Both the position numbers and the translations under genes were made by a program. The notes beneath the pieces are model-generated. The model was not told the DNA's origin, searched no databases, and saw only the letters and a list, made by a program, of their open reading frames with translations. A stretch of 64,000 nt of DNA from Homalodisca vitripennis (taxonomy: Eukaryota > Arthropoda > Insecta > Hemiptera > Cicadellidae), in contig NW_025777537.1 in the NCBI RefSeq assembly GCF_021130785.1, positions 29,741 through 93,740 on the forward strand. Reading direction: 5' to 3'. Shown here one piece after another: positions 1-15,464 of this stretch (position 1 is the stretch's first letter; the number at the start of each line of letters is the position of its first letter).

Positions 1-1111
1 GCATATAAACTGGGGGGAAAGTATATCATTGTATTATATTGATGCTTTTCGGGCATTATTGCATTAAGGATGGAAAATAACCGACAAAATTTTGTCGAAC
101 AACACTTGGAGGGTTAAGGATCAGGGGCATCACGTGATCTGGGATTCGAATTTTGCAAGCTAGAGTTAATTTTTTTTCTAAAAGAGCAAGCAGTGCGCAG
201 CACTGCGCAGCGGGCAGGCATCGTTGACAGGATTAACGTCATCATTTCAGTAAAATTGCCAGAGGTACTGTCAAAAACAGAGTTTTCAGAGGATTTCAAA
301 AAATCGTAACTCCTTTGATTTTTGTTGCCGACGAATTTTTTCTTCACTATTGTTTTCAGGAAAAATTGTAGTTTTCAGGAAAAAAAAAATGAACATACCT
401 TTCCATGGTCACGTTATTGTAAATTGATACCAGCCTAAATGATAACACTCATTTATTATTAATATAGGCTGTGTTGCAATATTTTACAATAAAAAATGTC
501 ATTATGATAGACAAACAGTCGCTAACTCTAGAGCAAATGAAAGAGGGTTTAAAGATGGCACAAGTGCACTTGTTAACTACCCAAGCAAGATAGCTTGGAT
601 TTTATATTAGCATTCACATTAATTATTTTCATGTTATTTGTCGAGTTGTATTTTATTAAAATAATCTTATTATTATGATAGTGCCTAACTGTATAATAAT
701 AATAAATTGTTCTTAATTAATGAAATCATTTATGTAATTATTAAATTAATAGTTACAATATTTTGTATTTTCATTAATATACACTAGTTTGTGATATAAG
801 AAAATTATTTGCTAAATTAGTTAAAACTTAAAATGCTGTAGAATTTTAATTTGTGGATATTTTCAGGAGTCAGGTAGAAGTTTTGCAGATATGAAGCCAT
901 TAATCAAATGACAAATTAAATTTTAAATACTTGTTAATTTCTCAACTTATAAGGAATAACGTTCAAACTTGACGAGGAGCTCTTCAGAAATGTGAAGACT
1001 TTGCTTTAAATTAGAATGTCTTATTTGATGAAACTTATTTTATGTTTACATAGTGAACTTAATGTGCCATTTTGCAGAACTAACTGATTTGTACTTATGT
1101 TTGTGTTATAG
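1..1111. other. Rpb5 intron 1 (3' part), no gene seen
   Basis: AT-rich sequence ending in the acceptor TTGTGTTATAG before Rpb5 exon 2. I searched it for the missing first exon (the start of the protein up to the conserved IMQ) and did not find it, so exon 1 should lie upstream of the window. The short open frame at 114-347 on the minus strand has no recognisable family. Confidence 0.6.
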
Positions 1112-1200
1112 CTTTGTCATGACAGAGGCTACCTCGTAACTCAGGATGAGTTGGACCAAACCTTGGACCAGTTCAAAGAACAATTTGGAGATAAACCAAG
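1112..1200 (+). CDS. Rpb5: Rpb5 exon 2
   Basis: Part of the subunit RPABC1 of RNA polymerases I, II and III, acting in the nucleus. The 89 nt read [18 protein letters not shown] and on to FGDKP, matching residues ~20-48 of the jaw (N-terminal) domain in the known family. The exon starts in phase 0 after TTATAG and ends with AG of a split serine codon before GTCAGT. Joined to exon 3 it gives the conserved [10 protein letters not shown]. Intron 2 behind it carries a CR1-like LINE in the same orientation. Confidence 0.93.
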
Positions 1201-1731
1201 GTCAGTAGCAAAGAAGTTGAGTAATAGGTATAAATTCATTTTGTGCCCTTTCACTAATTTATAGGCTATAACAATTTAGATTTATGTTTTGTAACAATTT
1301 AATAACATCAACAGTGTAGCCTATCTTTTTAATATTTTTTATTTTGATGATTACACTTAATGTGTCATGAATATAATCACTAGATTCTCATTTTATTTTC
1401 GTTAAACGTTTGGGTTATGTGGTACTACTATATACGGGATGATGTTAAAAGTACGTAAGTACCAGTAATTGTGCCAGGAATTATAACTATTTGATATATT
1501 GCACAGTTATTTTGAATGTCTAACTGAAAAGAATCATTCAACAAGTTTTGTACAATCATTTATGTGAGTTTTGTGTTTATTTTCCCTGTAATTTGTGAAT
1601 TTGTCATTGGTCTTCTGACATATTTGTTATTCTATTTACAATTCTTGTATTAAATTTGTGTATTATCGTAAAAACATGTTACTATACAGTACAAAATAGT
1701 TAATGTATTTATTCATGGAGAAAAATCCAAC

Positions 1732-2950
1732 ATGGCGCCTAGTAGGAACAGTAGTAAATGTAATGAGTGTTCTAAATACGTTACAAATAAAACTGGTGGC
1801 ATTCAATGCCAAGGAAATTGTGGTTTTTGGTTTCATTTTGAGTGTGCCCGGTAAATCTAAAAGTGAATATCGCTTTAATACTGGTGAAAAATCAAACTTT
1901 ACTTGTAGTAAGTGTGACAAGGACCCTGAAGAGGTTATAGCAGTAACTGAGAGTAAGGCTTGCCCATATAGGAAATAGTGACAATGACGATTGTAGTCAG
2001 TGTAGTCTACATATTAAAATTTTAAACAGATCAAATTTATGAAATTTCTAAAAATCAGTGTGATATGAGAAATCAATTAACGCAACTTCAAAATGAGAAA
2101 TGCGATCCTAATTGAAAAGCTCAATGAGGCAGGTATATTAGAGGAAGCACTTGTAACCTTTGAAAGAAACCAGGTCTCATGCGCTGACAAATTAAAACAA
2201 AATGCTGTAAGACAAAATATACATTCCCAGTCTATGAGTCTTAATGACTCAATTGGGTCTAGCCTATCAAATGGTAGACTTAGGCCTGACAACAGCCTAG
2301 TTTTGACTTCTGCAGTTTCCAATCTTCCTTCTGATGGTAATAATGGAAGTGAAGGTGACTGTCAAATTCCCAAAACAACTACAGTACATTTGATGTCAGA
2401 TAGTAAATTTACCAAGAGATCGGTGAACAAAAAATCTACTACAAAAAAGAAGTCAAAACCCCTCAGCAGAAACCTGCCTCCCTCCACTCTGGTTTTGGAA
2501 GGAAAAAAATCTCGGTTCAGCTCAGAGACTGGTTCGACTGATGTAAATGGCAAACCACGGCAAAATGAAATGGACAGTGCTGGATTTGTTGAGGTTAGGT
2601 ACAAAAAGCGAAAACAACCTAGACTATCTGGTTTCATCATTGGGAGAGCAAACAGTGACGATAAACTGAAGGTGGTTGATAAGCTTAGATATCTGTTTGT
2701 TTCAAGAATAGCGGAACAAGTGGACAGTAACTCATTGAAACAATATATTAACAAGCAAGTGGAGGGTAATTTCGAAATAACAAAGTTGAGAAGTAAGCGG
2801 CCTGGCTACAGCTCTTATAAGGTAGGTGTGCCTATATCTCTGTGGGAGAAGATCCTACTCTCCTGACTTCTGGCCTTCGGGAGCTTTTGTGAATCGATTT
2901 CGATACAACCGTAAAAAACTTTTCTTCTGGAAGTGACTTCTCGCATTTCT
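1732..2950 (+). pseudogene. LINE ORF1 (PHD finger, nucleic-acid binding), broken
   Basis: First ORF of the CR1-like LINE, presumably the RNA-binding partner of ORF2. From the ATG at 1732 it encodes a C4HC3-like zinc finger (CNEC, CQGNC, HFEC, then CSKC), with a frame break just after the HFECAR segment near 1850. The frame 2093-2866 follows: a Ser/Lys-rich linker, then a conserved C-terminal domain ending around ISLWEKILL. One further frame change leads into DFWPSGAFVNRF, a C-terminal signature common in such ORF1 proteins. At least three lesions, so not functional. Confidence 0.75.
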
Positions 2951-2991
2951 TTTTTGGAACAAGGCGATCAAACGGATCCAAGGAGCTAAAC

Positions 2992-5874
2992 TTGGGTCTT
3001 AATACAAATGTGTCTCAGTGTAGTGGGGCTGGGCCTAGTTCGCCCAATCCCATCAAGTTTCATTCTGATAAATCTGGGTCGTCCGATCTTAGGCCTAACT
3101 TTAAGTTGCTGTTTTGGAACGTGCAAAGCATAACTAATAAACTTTTAAACATTGAATTACTGAATTGCCAATACAATTGTGATGTATTGTGTATTGCTGA
3201 ACATTGGTTGTCCAAATCCGATATTAAGAACTTAGTAGTGCCAGGATAATGTTATGGCGGATTGTTTTGCCAGAGAAAAACATTCCCATGGGGGTTGTAC
3301 TAATTTGCGTCAAGGAGAGATCTGAATTTGTTCTTCTAGATAAAATTGCTTGTCTCTCAGAAGAGATTACTTTTGAGTTAGCGGCGATTTTGCTGCCCTG
3401 CCTGGAAGACTATAGTGGTGACTTTCTACAGGTCTCCAGCCGGAAAATTTTAAATCTATTCCATGAGAAATTGAGTGAAAATGTTTTCTATCTTGTGTGG
3501 CAATAAATTTAACCTAATTATTGTTGGTGATTTCAATGTGGACTTTCTCAAGCAAAGTGGTGATACCAAAGAGCTGCTAAACTTGTTTGATAGTTTTTTG
3601 GGACTTAACACTACTGTTTATGAGGTAACAAGACCTGGCATAAATGATAACACGGGTAGCTGCATCGACAATCTGCTTACGACTGTGCATCAAGATAGGG
3701 GGACACTCCTCTGTTATTCATACTGCTGTCTCAGATCATTGTGCTCTCTTTTTTTTGAGGCTAAATTGGAACATGAAACATCAGAAGCTGTCACTAAGAT
3801 ATCCATCTCTAGGCCTATGTCTGATCGTGGTAACATCACAGTTTTCTATCTTATCTTGCTCTGGTTAATTGGAATGAAATTTACAGTATGGATTCAGATA
3901 TAAAATTGTAAGTTTAAGTTATTTTTAGATAATTTTCTGTGGGCTCTAAATAGTTCTATGCCTCTTAAAAGAAAACCAATTAAAACTAGGAGTAAAGATG
4001 TTTCCTGGTACCATGATGGCCTAACTCAAATCAAGTTAGAGTTAGACAGACTTTATTTTCATAATAAAGAACACAAGATCTGAGCTAAACTTAGAAATAA
4101 GAAATAATTACAAAAAACTAAAAATAGTCTATAGGAATGAGATAAAGAAGGCTAAACTTAATTTTAATAATGGCCTAATTGACAAAGCAAAAAAATAAAA
4201 GCAAGGCTGCTTGGAAGATAATAAACCAATCAGCTAGATTAAATAGCCAGTCTAGGCCTATAGGTTTCATCTATCAAAATAAATCCAAATAGTTTTAATG
4301 AATTTTTTGTAAACTCAGTTTCCGAGACTTGTGACGGGATACCACCTAGCAATAATAAACTACTCCTTCTATTTAAATAACTACTCTGTTTCATGGCTCC
4401 CAGCGTGACAATTTTAGTTTTAAAGTTTTTAAAGTGGAAAAAGTCTATGCTGCTATCATTAGTTTAAGTAATAGTTCTTGTCTTGACTGTTTTGGTGTTA
4501 ATGCCCCTATTTTAAAATTAGCTGCTAGTTTTGTTTGTGAGGTTTTAACTTATTTTGTTTAATGAATGTATTATGTTTAGGTATTTTCCCTGATGTTTTA
4601 AAGACCAACAAAGTAAATTCCTGTGCATAAGAAGGGTCCCAAGGATCAAGTGTGTAATTATAGGACTATATCGATTGTTTCAATTGTGTCAAAGGTCTTG
4701 GAACGGCTAGTTCATGGGCAGTTAGTTCATTATCTTGAAAACCTATAATTTGCTTAGCAGCTGTCAGTTTGGTTTTCGGGCCAAGCGCAGCACTGTTGGG
4801 GCAGTCCAATCTCTTATTAATGATTGTTATGAGGGCCTGGAATCAAAAAATTTAGTAAATTTTAGGTCTTATTGACCTTTCCAAGGCCTTTGACACAGTA
4901 AATCATGCCATTTTAGTAAATAAGCTTAAATTTTATGGTTTTAGTAATACTGTTGTAAATTTCTTTGTTTCTTACCTTACAAATAGGTTCCAATATGTTT
5001 ATTTCAATGGCTCTTTGTCTGATACACGACTTGTTCAGTTAGGTGTTCCCCAAGGTTCAATTTTGGGGGCCTACTTTATTTATTATTTATGTAAATGACC
5101 TGCCCTCTAATCTTAATGACAGCAGTGTAAGCACCTACATGTTTGCTGATGACCTGGGCCTCAAAGTCTGTACAGAATCAGTTGATGATTGTAGGGAGAT
5201 GCTTAGAATTAAAACTTCAATTGTAAACGACTGGTGTGCAGCCAACAAATTATGTCTAAATGAAAATAAAATCCAGGATTTACAACTCACCTTGTCTTGT
5301 AGGTCCAAGTGATAATGATGACTTGAGTCTTAAGTTTTTAGGTGTCTATTTGCAGTCAAACCTAAAGTGGCAAACTCACATTGATTATGTGGCTGCTCAG
5401 ACTGCAAGGGGCATCTTTTTGATTAGGGCTCTAAATGGAGTAATTTCTATTGATCACATGCTGTGTGTATATTATGCATATATAAATAGTTTTTTGACCT
5501 ATGGAGTTGCTTTGTGGGGCCATTCTCATTTAGCAAATAAGCTGTTTGTACTTCAGAAGAAGGCAAATTAGGATAATTGGCAATGTACATAGTAGAGAAC
5601 ATTGTAAACCTCTTTTTTGTAAATTTTAATATTTTGACCCTGCCGTCCATCTATGTTTTAAATGTAATTGTTGTATGTTAAAGATAATTTATTTAGACTT
5701 AGCAACCAAAGAGATGTACATAATCATTTTACACGCAATAGAAATAACTTAATAACTCCTAGATGTAACTATACTAGTACTCAATGCAGCTTTCTATACC
5801 AGGGTATCAAGCTTTTCAATGCTACTACCATGCAAGTAAAGATCATGAGCAGGACTAATTCAAAAATACCATAA
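2992..5874 (+). pseudogene. LINE ORF2 (endonuclease-reverse transcriptase), broken
   Basis: Second ORF of the LINE. The N-terminal endonuclease is visible as LLFWNVQSITNKL, AEHWL (3100-3245), VGDFNVDFL (from ~3515) and SDHCALFF (~3735). The reverse transcriptase shows HKKGPKDQVCNYRTIS (~4630), LIDLSKAFDTVNH (~4870), GVPQGSILG (~5042) and the catalytic FADD (~5140). The C-terminal region ends with YQGIKLFN near 5820. Numerous stops and frameshifts separate these blocks. The domain order is typical for the Jockey/CR1 group. Confidence 0.85.
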
Positions 5875-6041
5875 AAATGTTGGTTGTTAAAATCTGCTAT
5901 TAACAGTGTCGATGAGTTTTTTCTTGTAGTGCAAAATCTCACAAGCTAGTTTAATGTATCATATTGACGTTGTTATATACATTCTTTGTATCCTGACAAT
6001 AAATGCTTTGATTTGATTTGATTTGATTTGATTTGATCATT

Positions 6042-7976
<1,935 letters not shown>

Positions 7977-8631
7977 CCCTCTCCTGGTTGAATTACTGTA
8001 GCACGCTTCTGATGCTACCGGGCTGATTAAATGAGCCGCTTCGTCGCTGGAGAACACACTTGTGTTTTTATTATTTTAACAGCTCTAGTCAAACAAAACT
8101 GTTGTGTATTATATATCTTTATAATGTTATTAAATTCTCTTTAATACAGTGGTATTTGATACACTATTAAGTTTATACGGTAAAATAAATCAATATGAAT
8201 ACTCATTTGTACAAAAAAGTGTCTGTACTGTTATATTAAAATATGACTACATGTCTTGTACAAGGAACTGTAAAAACAACATATCAATATGTCAGTAAAA
8301 CAGTAACTGCAGGAAATTACAAATAAGTGTAATAATTCTACAAAGTAGCTAAAGAAGTTTGAAAGAATTTTGATGAAAACTGCTAAAAAAAGATAATAAT
8401 AAAAAGATTGGTAAAACGTTTCTTATATAATTCTAGATAGCACCACTAGGCATAAAACATGCAATAAATGAGGACAACAGTACTGTCCATATATATTTCC
8501 ATTAGCAGTTCCAAAAATAGCTGTATGATGGCAGCACAAAGCAGAGACCAATGATAAAGCAGTTGATGGCGATTGGACATTATTACTTGGCTCTCCACCG
8601 TGGTGAATCATGGCAGTTACCCAGGAGAGGG
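7977..8631. mobile_element. piggyBac-type non-autonomous element (655 bp)
   Basis: TTAA at 7973-7976 and at 8632-8635 flank a 655-bp segment whose ends are inverted: CCCTCTCCTGG at the left and CCAGGAGAGGG at the right. TTAA target duplication with CCC...GGG termini is the hallmark of piggyBac transposons. There is no coding capacity, so this is a MITE-like deletion derivative. Insertion is within Rpb5 intron 3, just upstream of exon 4. Confidence 0.8.
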
Positions 8632-8771
8632 TTAAATGTATTTCCGTAAAAAGTTACAAATATTTTGTGTATACTGAGTTGCTTCCTATTCAAACTTAAG
8701 TATTATTCCATAACTTAATAAAAATCACAACTGATTTCTGTATAGAAGTTTTATGTAATAAAAATCTGTAA

Positions 8772-9520
<749 letters not shown>

Positions 9521-9945
9521 ACTCTGAAAGTTTTGAGATACTGGCAAAAAGTGTATACTGCAATAATCTTATCATTCTTATCTTACTGTCCTGCACCAGT
9601 CAATAATTGAGAACAACTAGGGTTCATCAGTGTATTTGTGCTTGTTCGGAAAGATCAAGATTACTCAAGTTATCAAGAGAACATTTTCGGGCTACGATTT
9701 TAAGATAGGTTTGTTCAAGAGAAGTGAGCCAAACGTCTCTAAGTTTGGCTTTGGTTCTGAAGCCCTCTCCCATGACACTATTTTTAGATGGTTTTCGGAT
9801 TTTCAAAGGTGCTGTAATTTGCTGAAGATAACGAACGTTAAGGATGATTGCATTCCATCATCACTCAAAAAAAATATTGATTGGGTGGACATAATGATCT
9901 TTGAAGAGGTCCTTATTTATTTATTGAAACTTCTCTAGGGATTGC
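9521..9945 (+). pseudogene. mariner-like transposase N-terminal fragment
   Basis: The frame 9630-9938 contains SHDTIFRWFSDFQR followed by NVKDD, which matches the second helix-turn-helix and the linker of mariner transposases (DNA-binding half). No catalytic domain follows. The left end begins near TTACTCTGAAAGTTTTGAGA, which may be the remains of a terminal repeat. It is a truncated relic of a mariner family different from the two better preserved copies in this window. Confidence 0.55.
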
Positions 9946-10094
9946 ATCACCAGCATGTGATCTTGCATGATTTTTTAAAAGGCAGGACAGATGTTTCTCA
10001 ATGAGTCAAGGATAACTGAGAAAAATATTTGTCTAACAGTTGTCTTTCTCGATTATTAAGAAAAACACACTGTGGGGTGCTTTAATAAAAATGT

Positions 10095-10372
10095 AGTCAG
10101 GCGTCTTAATATCAGCCAAACAACTGATTTTTCTTCAGTCGGTAGAATATATTTTTGAACTATCCCCTATATTGACCTTCTTTATCAACTCTTCTATCAT
10201 TCATGGTGTTTTTCCCAACTGATTTGAAAATTAATAAAGCTATACTTATCTTAAAAATAAAATAGGAATTTAAACTTTGATAGCTTCAAGCAAATATCTC
10301 AAAGAAAATTGTACATGACCGCATAAATCACTTTCTTGAAAACAATAATATACAAGGTGTATTAGATATCAA
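10095..10372 (+). pseudogene. LINE reverse-transcriptase fragment
   Basis: A short stretch with the start of a LINE reverse transcriptase: LSPILTFFINSSIIHGVFP (~10160) and, after a frame change, SKKIVHDRINHFLENNNI (~10295). In known Jockey/R1-type polymerases these two blocks lie in the same order, in fingers motifs 0-2. Too short and broken to assign to a clade. Confidence 0.5.
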
Positions 10373-10394
10373 CAGACCCATACTTAGACCGGTT

Positions 10395-11268
10395 TATTAA
10401 CCAGAAAAATCATTCCTGAGTCAGTAAATCAGAATGGTGATAAATTTGCGTTTATGTCAATCCTTTATGTGCGGGGATTATCAAATAAATTAGAAGAGTA
10501 GATAGAAAGTATAACATTAGAACCGCTTTTAAAACACACAATACTCTTAGACAAAGTCTCGTAAAAATAAAACCAACAAATGGCACACAGGATTCCAAAA
10601 ACTGTGTTTACAGTAAAAAAATAGACAATACAAAAAGACCATTATACATAAGGAATAGAGAATACAAAATAAACAAGAGGAAGGGGCTAACAGAAAAGTA
10701 AAAAATTACACATCATTGTTGCTCCAAAAGCCATCATATGAATTGGGATGAAGCCAATATAATACGTTAGGAACCTCACTTCTTTAAAAGGAAATTAATC
10801 AAGGCTTCATATATTAAATTAGCAGACCATCCAATCAATCAACCAGCAGTCGAGATTAGACCGCTTTAGTTGCTAATTCTGAAAAATTAACTGAAAAGAA
10901 AACCAAAAGTATCAAGCAGTCAGTCATTTGTAATAAACCAATGTGGAGTCAAAGTATGGCTTTAAGAAGTTCATCTAGAATGAACCAATAAGAAGACCCA
11001 CTCCAATTCCCTCCTTTTTGCTACTATATTGTTTCTGCCGTAACTACTGCTTAGTGGCCTCTGGTTAGTTGTAGGTGGTTGGTCGGTGGAAGCAGACCTA
11101 TTGTGACCTGTATTCAGTAGTTCAGTTTTAATAATTGGTGTTGTGTTTTTACCAAGTGCATGTTGTAGAGTTAGTGAAGTTGACACACAACATGGTGGTT
11201 GTGATTTCTGACTTATGCATGTCACAATGCTTTGGTATGATTTGTTTATTTTAACCTAGATTTTAATT
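10395..11268 (+). mobile_element. Penelope-like element 3' fragment (copy 1)
   Basis: Degenerate coding sequence with the end of a Penelope-type polymerase (FAFMSILYVRGLSNKLEE, ~10450) and the C-terminal half of a GIY-YIG type endonuclease (SKITHH.., MNWDEANII.., HFFKRKLIKASYIKLADHP, ~10700-10830). About 400 bp of 3' untranslated sequence follow. A second copy lies inverted at 39665-40525 and matches throughout, including the UTR, which defines the repeat. The GIY-YIG catalytic core itself is not recognisable here. Confidence 0.65.
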
Positions 11269-11650
11269 ATGTGTTAAAACGATCTCGAAACGTAGTTACT
11301 GTTTTTTGTATCATTGAACAATGGAAAATGTCCAGAAAATTTCTGTTTCCTTCACAATCCTTCCTCAAAAACAAACTTCAGAGTTCTGAATACAGGTTTT
11401 TAATTGGCAATCTTATGAGATACTATCTTAGTCCTGTTGTAATAGCTTCTACTCTTGAATACCACTGTGTTACTTGGTTTCAGACCAAGGTATTAACAAA
11501 TATTTTGTCTCATTTAAATATTTTCTAAGTTTGTGAGATTTTGTTCTATACAATTTATTGTGTTAAAAAGAATTCTCATAGTTGTATGACCAATTTATTT
11601 ATTGATCAAAATGAACAAAAATATTTATTTTGGACTAAAAAAATCCCAAA
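11269..11650. other. Rpb5 intron 4 segment
   Basis: Intron between the Penelope-like fragment and the next piggyBac-type element. An 85-residue open frame (11271-11528) has no recognisable relatives. Confidence 0.45.
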
Positions 11651-11654
11651 TTAA

Positions 11655-12818
11655 CCCTTTGGATGCCAAGCAAATTTCAAGATTCGTTTTGAGTAATGCC
11701 ATGCATGTGAGCTGTGGGTGTTTCCTGAGTGCCAGTGGTAAATGGCCTATAACAGCCAAGTGTGCCAAGCACAAAACAGCTATTTTGTTATGTTAGACTA
11801 AAAATTGTATAACTCCTATCCTAATACTGATAAATGGACAATTTTTGTTTTGTTTTGTAGGTTATGAAATATACTGTTATGTAATAACAAAGTTTTATGA
11901 TAATATCCAAAAATATAAATAAGTAAACTAAAAAAAAATAATTTTTTTTTATTTTTTTAATTAGAAAACTTATATTATTATACTATTTATGTAAACATAT
12001 GTTACATTTTACATTAGTATGTATAATTATGAACCAATATAGAAAATTTCAGAAAGAAATATTGAGAAATAAAAGTTTTATAAGATTTTTAATAAAACTT
12101 TACATTTGGACTAAAATGCTAAAATATTGACAATGATGTAAGGGCATGTTATTGTAAGGACTTTTCTAAACAAAACTATATTTATTAAACTAGCATTGAG
12201 ATGGTTGAAAAACATTGGTTAGGACCCTAATGCATGTTCAAAAAAAATAAAATCATGACAAATAGCCTATTTTTTTATATTATTTGCTTTTACTCACCCT
12301 CAGTTATTGAAAGGCAGAAAAAGTCCAATCTTCAATCACTCACTATTTTTTAGTGCCTATAGTCTATAGCATAGGCCTATTGAAAAATGTTACTAAGTCT
12401 ATAAAAAACTATGCAAAGAAATGTCTCTATATAAAATATATACACTGTTACATAAACGTTCAGTCTATTTACACTCGTGGTGGGGGAGACAGTCAAGGTG
12501 GCAACCCCGGGTGCACTTGACACATACTGTCCTGGACCTTATACTATAACAAATTATATATCAATTTGTTAAGTAACTCTTCCCCTTTCGTTTGATGTAT
12601 CTGTTATGAAGATTCGCTTACTATATGATTTTAAAAAAATAATATAATCGCAAAGCCGAAAATATCGGCCCGCGGCACACTTCGGTTAAACGTAATGGGC
12701 CGAAAACATCGGCTCTCGGCACACTTCGGTTAAACGTAAAGGGCCGAAAATATCAGCTCTCGGCACGCTTTGGTTAAATATAGTGAGCCGATAATATCGG
12801 CCCTTGGCACCCAAAGGG
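11655..12818. mobile_element. piggyBac-type non-autonomous element (1164 bp)
   Basis: Flanked by TTAA at 11651-11654 and 12819-12822. The terminal inverted repeats are CCCTTTGGATGCCAAG at the left and CTTGGCACCCAAAGGG at the right, one mismatch in 16. No transposase is encoded. The right end contains a 44-bp subterminal tandem repeat. The TIR sequence differs from the element at 7977, so this is a second piggyBac family. Confidence 0.85.
12655..12810. repeat. 44-bp subterminal tandem repeat (3.5 copies)
   Basis: Three full units and a partial one, each starting GCCGAAAATATCGGC or a close variant, then a GCGGCACACTTCGGTTAAAC-like segment. Each unit holds a small palindrome (CCGAnnATATCGG) and a GGCAC box resembling the inner TIR of the host element. 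Such subterminal arrays often serve as transposase binding sites in piggyBac and other DNA transposons. Confidence 0.75.
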
Positions 12819-12822
12819 TTAA

Positions 12823-15450
12823 TCTTCAAATATTCCATCAGAATTCCAGATTCAAAAAATGTGTGAAGTATGTGTAGTGTGTGATGATGGTATGTTGTGG
12901 AGGTCAGCCTCTTACAAATTCAGCACCGCTCCCAAGATTCGTTACAGCCGTCCAACAACCAGAATTCTTCTAACAGGTACAGGACTCAATTTGATCTTGA
13001 GGGCAGCAGAGAGATCTGATTAGATTCTTCAAAGAAGTCTCTAGGCTTTGATGTTCAGTAACACAGGTAAAACGCTCTTAAGGTCTTTCAACCTTTGTGA
13101 TGTGGCAGTGGTTGATGTAGATCTCCGATTGGCTTCTATTCAGGACTTCTTCCCCTCTCGTGCAGCCCTTTCTTCTTGGTGTCCTCTTCCTGTACAACAC
13201 TCTTTTAGTCTCTTCAACAAAAAGAAACTGGCAACAAAGAAAGAACTGTTGGATTATCTGTTCAAGAGTAGTAAGCCTTCCTTCTTGATTTCCTTTGGAG
13301 ATTAGTGTTAGCAAGAGAATCTAGAAGAACATCCACTTGCAGAGTGAATCTTTTTAGTAAGACAAGTGGTATCCTTGGAAATAAATAACAATGTAGGATT
13401 TAATTTTTCTGTTCCATTAAACTCTCATGCACAAATAAATATTGTTTAGAAATATTGCCAATAAATCTTTGAATAAAATAAATATTCCTAGGCTTTTTAT
13501 GTACAAAATACATGAACATTATAATATACTGCTATAAAAATGAACTCATAAAATTTGTGACAAACTTATTATTTCAATGATTGATCAAAATATAGAATCT
13601 AAATGTTTTGGCTGAGAATTACACTTTTTTTTTGTTAACCTAATAACTTATGTGGACTTTCTTTTCTTTTAAAATAAAAATTATATTCAAATGATCAAAA
13701 GAAGTATATTGTACTGTGTTTTAAAAAGGTAGCAAATAATTTTGAAGATCAATAATTCAGTTTGAAATACAGTATGTAATTGTAATTTTTTATCACAATC
13801 ATGTAATTATTACGAATAAATTATACTGGTGGAATACTTAATGAGTTCTTTTGCATAGATATTAAAAGTTGTTTTCTTCTATAGAAGATCTTAGAGAATT
13901 TAGAGATAAGGATATAATCTGCCATCAAAAGAAGTCTTGGTGTTTCCCAGAGGAAAACATGAGCTCTCAGGTCTGGAGGACTGGGATGAATATGAATTTT
14001 GAACCAGTAAGAAACCTTGACCAGTATAAATATTAGTGCCAGTATGCATGCTCATGATAACTGTTCACGTAACAACTTTTAATAAACAAAAGTTTGTTTT
14101 TAACATAAATAAGCACTTGAAATGACCGGCAATAAAAAGAAGCAATCCGATTTAACTGCTCATTTATGGTAAAAACAAATGAAAGCCTGCATTCCTTATA
14201 ATATAAATACATTATGTTTTTAAAAATAAGAGTGCCGTTTACAATAACAGTAGAGATTGTGGCAATAGAATGTTACAAAACAACCATACTAAACTAACAA
14301 TATGTTTATAGTTTGTTAGGTTACAAAGATTAAGGCACTGCAATCAATTTTATGGTTTGAAAATATTTATTCACATTAAATTCGTATCTATTTAAGTTAG
14401 CATATCTGAATAAACAAGAACCAGAAATATTTTTCATCACCCCATTTGTAATAACAGATATTTAAAGTCAGAAATGTAGACAACTTTGTAATTAGGCTCA
14501 AGTAAAAACTGTGAAGATTGAAATACGAAATGTCCACAAAATACGTGATTTTAAATATCTTATAAATAAAAATGAAACACTAAATGTTTTGTTAAGCGCT
14601 AATCTCAAGACCAGCTAGACCAATTTAGCTATTATTTTTTTAATATTTGTGGAAGTCCGAGAAACTACTCAAAGTTTTATTTAACATTCGAGAATTGCGT
14701 GTGAAACCACAGGTAACTGCTAGTTTTTTATGAATAAAATTTTTTGTATATTAGAGTAAATATTATCCAGCCTTATAATATACTGTTAGTAACAAACCTA
14801 CTCTCCACTGTACAAGTTAGGCAAGGAGTTAATCTTCATCCATGATTAGAATCTTGTAGCATCTTTACTAAACAATTAGGTCACTATTGTTTTTTTTATT
14901 TCATCAATAAAAACATGACCGAAACGGAATGATTTTTACAAAATAATGAGACCATCAAGTGGTTAAAATTTGCTTGTTCAGTCAGCGGAATTTTGACATA
15001 ACTTCACAACTTACTGGCAAAACTGGTCTCGCCTTAGTAAATGTATGACTTATGGACTGTTTGTTCTATGATACTCTGTGTTTGCTGAATAAAAAACACA
15101 TTATTAATTTCAAAGTGATTGTCCACACATATTCCAGTCTGGTATTTAGGTATATATACATACAGTTTATATATATATTTATAAAATTTATACCAAAATA
15201 ATATCTCTAAAAGTAAAAGCGTGAAGATAAAATTATAATGAAAAAATATTTCTCGTGATATATTATCTCTATACTATCTATATACGAAACATTTACTTTT
15301 ACATATACTTTGACACATAATTTTTGTTAAAACAGTACTGGGAGAAATAATTAACACATTTATGAGTTCTGTATTGAGAAAATGTATATTATCGAAATCA
15401 TTGACACGGCTACATGACCAACATGAAAAGATGAAACATTAGTCTATAAC
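12823..15450. other. Rpb5 intron 4, middle part
   Basis: Mostly AT-rich with no convincing gene. A more GC-balanced stretch at 12850-13320 has open frames on both strands (13048-13305 plus, 13078-13314 minus) without recognisable domains. It may be the remains of a mobile element. Confidence 0.4.
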
Positions 15451-15464
15451 AGGTAGTAATGAAT

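Larger units (their letters stand above)
1690..6041 (+). mobile_element. CR1-like non-LTR retrotransposon, decayed
   Basis: Near full-length LINE in Rpb5 intron 2. It has an ORF1 with a PHD-type zinc finger, an ORF2 with apurinic endonuclease and reverse transcriptase, an AATAAA at 5998-6003 and a 3' tail of TGATT/ATTTG repeats (about 6009-6038). PHD-bearing ORF1 and short ATTTG-type tails are known from CR1/L2-type elements. There is no poly(A) tail. Many frameshifts and stops make it inactive. The 5' boundary is approximate and I could not fix a target-site duplication. Confidence 0.85.

Noticed and set aside
114..347. 77-residue minus-strand frame MKKKFVGNKNQ...
   Set aside because: No family resemblance, intronic, low-complexity surroundings. 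Also checked as missing Rpb5 exon 1 and it does not fit.
12655..12810. CRISPR-like array
   Set aside because: Units are directly adjacent 44-mers without unique spacers, inside a piggyBac-type element of a eukaryotic genome.
13048..13314. Overlapping open frames on both strands
   Set aside because: Neither resembles a known protein. Sequence character suggests a transposon relic, but I could not support one.
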